From positions 67,027,725 to 67,091,724 of the forward strand of contig OZ038383.1 of NCBI GenBank assembly GCA_964036045.1: 64,000 nucleotides of DNA, written 5' to 3'. Numbering within the stretch: position 1 is the first letter of the stretch; each line of letters begins with the position of its first letter. Source of the stretch: Eutreptiella sp. 'Long Island Sound 2002' (lineage: Eukaryota; Euglenozoa; Euglenophyceae; Eutreptiales; Eutreptiaceae). The notes beneath the pieces were generated by a model. The model worked only from the letters and a program-made list of their open reading frames with translations, had not been told where the DNA came from and did not search any database. The position numbers were made by a program, and so were the translations under genes. Positions 60,361 through 64,000 of this stretch are shown here, one piece after another.

Positions 60361-63300
60361 TGGGGTTAGGGACTCACAATCCACGCTTTGTTGCGTGGCC
60401 GCTCGAGTTGGGGTTGGGACCTCACAATCCACGCTTTTTTGCGTGGCCCCTCGAGTTGGGGTTAGGGACTCACAATCCACGCTGTGTTGCGCGGCCCCTG
60501 GAGTTGGGGTTAGCGACTCACAATCCACGCTTTGTTGCGTGGCCCCTCGAGTTGGGGTTAGGGACTCACAATCCACGCTTCTTTGCGTGGCCCCTCGAGT
60601 TGGGGCTGGGGCCACATTATCCACGCTTTGTTGCTTGGCCCCTCGAGTTGGGGTTAGGGACTCACAATCCACGCTTTTTTGCGTGGCCCCTCGAGTTGGG
60701 GTTAGGGACTCACATTCCACGCTTTTTTATGTGGCCCCTCGAGTTGGGGTTAGGGACTCACAATCCATGCTTTGTTGCGTGGCCCCTCGAGTTGGGGTTA
60801 GGGACTCACAATCCACGCCTCTTTGCGTGGCCCCTCGAGTTGGGGTTAGGGATTCACATTCCACGCTTTGTTGCGTGGCCCCTCGAGTTGGGGTTAGGGA
60901 CTCACATTCCACGCTTTTTTATGTGGCCCCTCGAGTTGGGGTTAGGGACTCACAATCCACGCTTTTTTATGTGGCCCCTCGAGTTGGGGTTAGGGACTCA
61001 CAATCCACGCTTTGTTGCGTGGCCCCTCGAGATGGGGTTAGGGACTCACAATCCACGCTTTGTTGCGTGGCCCCTCGAGTTGGGGTTAGGGACCCACAAT
61101 CCACGCCTCTTTGCGTGGCCCCTCGAGTTGGGGTTAGGGATTCACATTCCACGCTTTTTTGTGTGGCCCCTCGAGTTGGGGTTAGGGACTCACAATCCAC
61201 GCTTTGTTGCGTGGCCCCTCGAGATGGGGTTAGGGACTCACAATCCACGCTTTTTTGTGTGGCCCCTGGAGTTGGGGTTAGGGACTCACAATCCACGCTT
61301 TTTTGCGTGGCCCCTCGACTTGGGGTTAGGGACTCACAATGCACGCTTTTTTGTGTGGCCCCTCGAGTTGGGGTTAGGGACTCACAATCCACGCCTCTTT
61401 GCATGGCCCCTCGAGTTGGGGTTAGGGGGTCACATTCCACGCTTTTTTGTGTGGCCCCTGGAGTTTGGGTTAGGGACTCACAATCCACGCTTTTTTGCGT
61501 GGCCCCTCGAGATGGGGTTAGGGACTCACAATCCACCCTTTTTTGCGTGGCCCCTGGAGATGGGGTTAGGGACTCACAATCCACGCTTTGTTGCGTGGCC
61601 CCTCGAGTTGGGGTTAGGGACTCACATTTCAAGTTTTTTTGTGTGGCCCCTCGAGTTGGGGTTAGGGACTCACAATCCACGCTTTTATGCGTGGCCCCTC
61701 GAGTTGGGGTTAGGGGGTCACAATCCACGCTTTGTTGCGTGGCCCCTCGAGATGGGGTTAGGGACTCACAATCCACGCTTTGTTGCGTGGCCCCTCGAGT
61801 TGGGGTTAGGGGGTCACAATCCACGCTTTGTTGCGTGGCCCCTCGAGTTGGGGTTAGCGACTCACATTCCAGGCTTTTTTGCGTGGCCCCTCGAGATGGG
61901 GTTAGGGACTCACAATCCACGCTTTTTTGCGTGGCCCCTCGAGTTGGGGTTAGGGACTCACAATTCACGCTTTGATGCGTGGCCCCTCGAGTTTGGGTTA
62001 GGGACTCATAATCCACGCTTCTTTGCGTTGCCCCTGGAGTTGGGGTTAGGGACTCACAATCCACGCTTTGTTGCGTGGCCCCTCGAGTTGGGGTTAGGGA
62101 CTCACAATCCACACTTTTTTGCGTGGCCCCTCCAGTTGGGGTTAGGGATTCACATTCCACGCTTTTTTACGTGGCCCCTCGAGTTGGGGTTAGGGACTCA
62201 CAATCCACGCTTTGTTGCGTGGCCCCTCGAGATGGGGTTAGGGACTCACAATCCACGCTTTGTTGCGTGGCCCCTCGAGTTGGGGTTAGGGACTCACGTT
62301 CCAGGCTTTTTTGTGTGGCCCCTAGAGTTGGGGTTAGGGACTCACAATGCACGCTTTTTTGCGTGGCCCCTCGAGTTGGGGTTAGGGACTCACAATCCAC
62401 GCCACTTTGCATGGCCCCTCGAGTTGGGGTTAGGGGGTCACATTCCACGCTTTTTTGTGTGGCCCCTGGAGTTTGGGTTAGGGACTCACAATCCACGCTT
62501 TTTTGCGTGGCCCCTCGAGATGGGGTTAGGGACTCACAATCCACGCTTTTTTGCGTGGCCCCTCGAGTTGGGGTTAGGGACTCACAATGCACACTTTTTT
62601 GCGTGGCCCCTCGAGTTGGGGTTAGGGACTCACAATCCACGCCTCTTTGCATGGCCCCTCGAGTTGGGGTTAGGGGGTCACATTCCACGCTTTTTTGTGT
62701 GGCCCCTGGAGTTTGGGTTAGGGACTCACAATCCACACTTTTTTGCGTGGCCCCTCGAGATGGGGTTAGGGACTCACAATCCACGCTTTTTTGCGTGGCC
62801 CCTGGAGATGGGGTTGGGGCCTCACAATCCACGCTTCGTTGCGTGGCCCCTCGAGTTGGGGTTAGGGACTCACATTCCAAGTTTTTTTGTGTGGCCCCTC
62901 GAGTTGGGGTTAGGGACTCACAATCCACGCTTCTATGCGTGGCCCCTCGAGTTGGGGTTAGGGACTCACAGTGCACGCTTTTTTGCGTGGCCCCTGGAGT
63001 TGGGGTTAGGGACTCACAATCCACGCTTTGTTGCGTGGCCCCTCGAGTTGGGGTTAGCGACTCACATTCCAGGCTTTTTTGCGTGGTCCCTCGAGTTGGG
63101 GTTAGCAACTCACAATCCACGCTTTTTTGCGTGGCCCCTCGAGTTGGGGTTAGGGACTCACAATCCACGCTTTGTTGCGTGGCCCCTCGAGTTTGGGTTA
63201 GGGACTCATAATCCACGCTTCTTTGCGTTGCCCCTGGAGTTGGGGTTAGGGACCCACAATCCACGCCTCTTTGCGTGGACCCTCGAGTTGGGGTTAGAGA

Positions 63301-64000
63301 TTCACATTCCACGCTTTTTTAAGTGGCCCCTCGAGTTGGGGTTAGGGACTCACAATCCACGCTTTGTTGCGTGGCCCCTCGAGATGGGGTTAGGGACTCA
63401 CAATCCACGCTTTGTTGCGTGGCCCCTCGAGTTGGGGTTAGGGACTCACGTTCCAGGCTTTTTTGTGTGGCCCCTGGAGTTGGGGTTAGGGACTCACAAT
63501 GCACGCTTTTTTGCGTGGCCCCTCGAGTTGGGGTTAGGGACTCACAATCCACGCCTCTTTGCATGGCCCCTCGAGTTGGGGTTAGGGGGTCACATTCCAC
63601 GCTTTTTTGTGTGGCCCCTGGAGTTTGGGTTAGGGACTCACAATCCACGCTTTTTTGCGTGGCCCCTCGAGATGGGGTTAGGGACTCACAATCCACGCTT
63701 TTTTGCGTGGCCCCTCGAGTTGGGGTTCGGGACTCACAATGCACGCTTTTTTGCGTGGCCCCTCGAGTTGGGGTTAGGGACTCACAATCCACGCCTCTTT
63801 GCATGGCCCCTCGAGTTGGGGTTAGGGGGTCACATTCCACGCTTTTTTGTGTGGCCCCTGGAGTTTGGGTTAGGGACTCACAATCCACGCTTTTTTGCGT
63901 GGCCCCTCGAGATGGGGTTAGGGACTCACAATCCACGCTTTTTTGCGTGGCCCTTGGAGATGGGGTTAGGGACTCACAATCCACGCTTTGTTGCGTGGCC
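60361..64000 (+). repeat. Right-end subfamily with GAGATGGGG and GGGGGTCAC monomers
   Basis: From about 60.9 kb the array becomes rich in CTCGAGATGGGG monomers, GGGGGTCAC variants, CACATTCC variants, CGCCTCTTTGC loops and TTTTTTATGTGG. These types are absent or rare elsewhere (a lone CTCGAGATGGGG is at 4,808). The CGCCTCTTTGCATGG monomer or its CGCCACTTTG variant lies at 61,391, 62,399, 62,639, 63,551 and 63,791. Those spacings are 1,008, 240, 912 and 240 bp (21, 5, 19 and 5 monomers). Larger offsets of 1,152-1,200 bp (24-25 monomers) also fit. The array continues past the window end. Confidence 0.86.

Larger units (their letters stand above)
1..64000 (+). repeat. 48-bp satellite array filling the whole window
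   Basis: A head-to-tail tandem array of a 48-bp monomer covers every base, with no inverted copy and no unrelated insertion seen. Phase was followed by the recurring GCGTGG / CTCGAG / GGGGTTAGGG / CCACGC landmarks. The first monomer starts at base 1 and the last partial one at 63,994, a distance of 1,333 x 48 + 9. My independently listed length variants also sum to +9. The consensus has 15 G, 13 C, 13 T and 7 A. Copies differ mainly by point substitutions, many at CpG. The array runs off both window edges, so its true length and flanks are unknown. It is a eukaryotic satellite by size and homogeneity; the host and the satellite family name cannot be read from the sequence. There is no gene in any stretch of it. 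Confidence 0.98.

Noticed and set aside
1-64000. CRISPR array
   Set aside because: Repeats are contiguous with no unique spacers, and the variation is by point substitution of one monomer.
1-64000. True telomeric tract
   Set aside because: TTAGGG occurs once per 48 bp within a complex monomer and is never in tandem, so this is not telomere sequence and does not by itself mark a chromosome end.
1-64000. Canonical intramolecular G-quadruplexes
   Set aside because: Each monomer usually has only two G-runs close together (GGGG and GGG). The next pair is over 30 bases away, so the standard four-run short-loop pattern is not met.
1-64000. CENP-B box marking a centromeric satellite
   Set aside because: I looked for TTCG-N4-A-N2-CGGG on both strands among the variants containing CTTCG or CCCG and found no match. 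Centromere identity cannot be claimed.
1-64000. EGR-type GCGTGGGCG zinc-finger sites
   Set aside because: The arm reads GCGTGGCCC, matching only the first six bases of the motif.
1-64000. Internal 24-bp sub-repeat of the 48-bp monomer
   Set aside because: The two halves of the consensus show no convincing similarity beyond the inverted arms, so 48 bp is taken as the basic unit.

Overview
The whole 64 kb window is one uninterrupted tandem-repeat (satellite) array. I see no protein-coding gene, RNA gene, mobile element, CRISPR array or unique-sequence gap. The monomer is 48 bp (58% G+C, three CpG per consensus monomer). All copies, about 1,333, point the same way. The array is already running at base 1 and still running at base 64,000, so neither edge is in view. 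Because 48 = 3 x 16 and the consensus has no stop in two forward frames and one reverse frame, the window is full of apparent ORFs (up to 2,470 codons). These are arithmetic by-products and I do not annotate them as genes.

Each consensus monomer carries four recognisable elements: a CTCGAG (XhoI) palindrome between CCCC and TTGGGG; a telomere-like core GGGGTTAGGG; a CCACGC arm; and a GCGTGG arm that is its exact reverse complement, separated from it by a T-rich 6-nt loop (TTTGTT, TTTTTT, TTCTTT or TTTTTC). Common variants lie at the CpG sites (CG to TG or CA), as expected if the array is cytosine-methylated in the germline. With the TTAGGG-like core and the sheer size of the array, this suggests a eukaryotic, probably animal and possibly vertebrate, heterochromatic region (pericentromeric, subtelomeric, or on a sex or micro-chromosome). 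I cannot name the species or the satellite family.

Layout. The array is a patchwork of higher-order repeats (HORs) whose period changes along its length. 1-6.5 kb: a module of about 0.7-0.9 kb used three times, then a 720-bp (15-mer) tandem duplication. 6.5-8.1 kb: short 5-8-monomer periods. 8.1-13.1 kb: 13-, 20- and 44-monomer periods. 13.8-18.5 kb: a 2,352-bp (49-mer) unit, two near-identical copies. 18.5-21.1 kb: an 864-bp (18-mer) unit, three copies, with a fourth at 23.4-24.3 kb. 21.4-22.4 kb: a 528-bp (11-mer) pair. 24.3-27.4 kb: 22-, 20- and 17-mer derivatives. 27.4-36.3 kb: a 3,412-bp unit. 36.3-44.4 kb: a 3,603-bp unit. 44.4-55.1 kb: a cassette repeated at 1,775, 3,024 and 864 bp spacing. 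55.1-60.4 kb: a 2.6-2.9 kb duplication. 60.4-64 kb: a distinct monomer subset with 5-, 19-, 21- and 24-25-monomer periods.

I find 31 monomers that are not 48 bp, with a net gain of +9 bp. This matches the phase of the last monomer exactly (63,993 bases from the first = 1,333 x 48 + 9). These rare length variants recur at the HOR spacing and act as tags of duplication history. Nothing here works together as genes; any function would be structural (chromatin, DNA secondary structure, satellite RNA).
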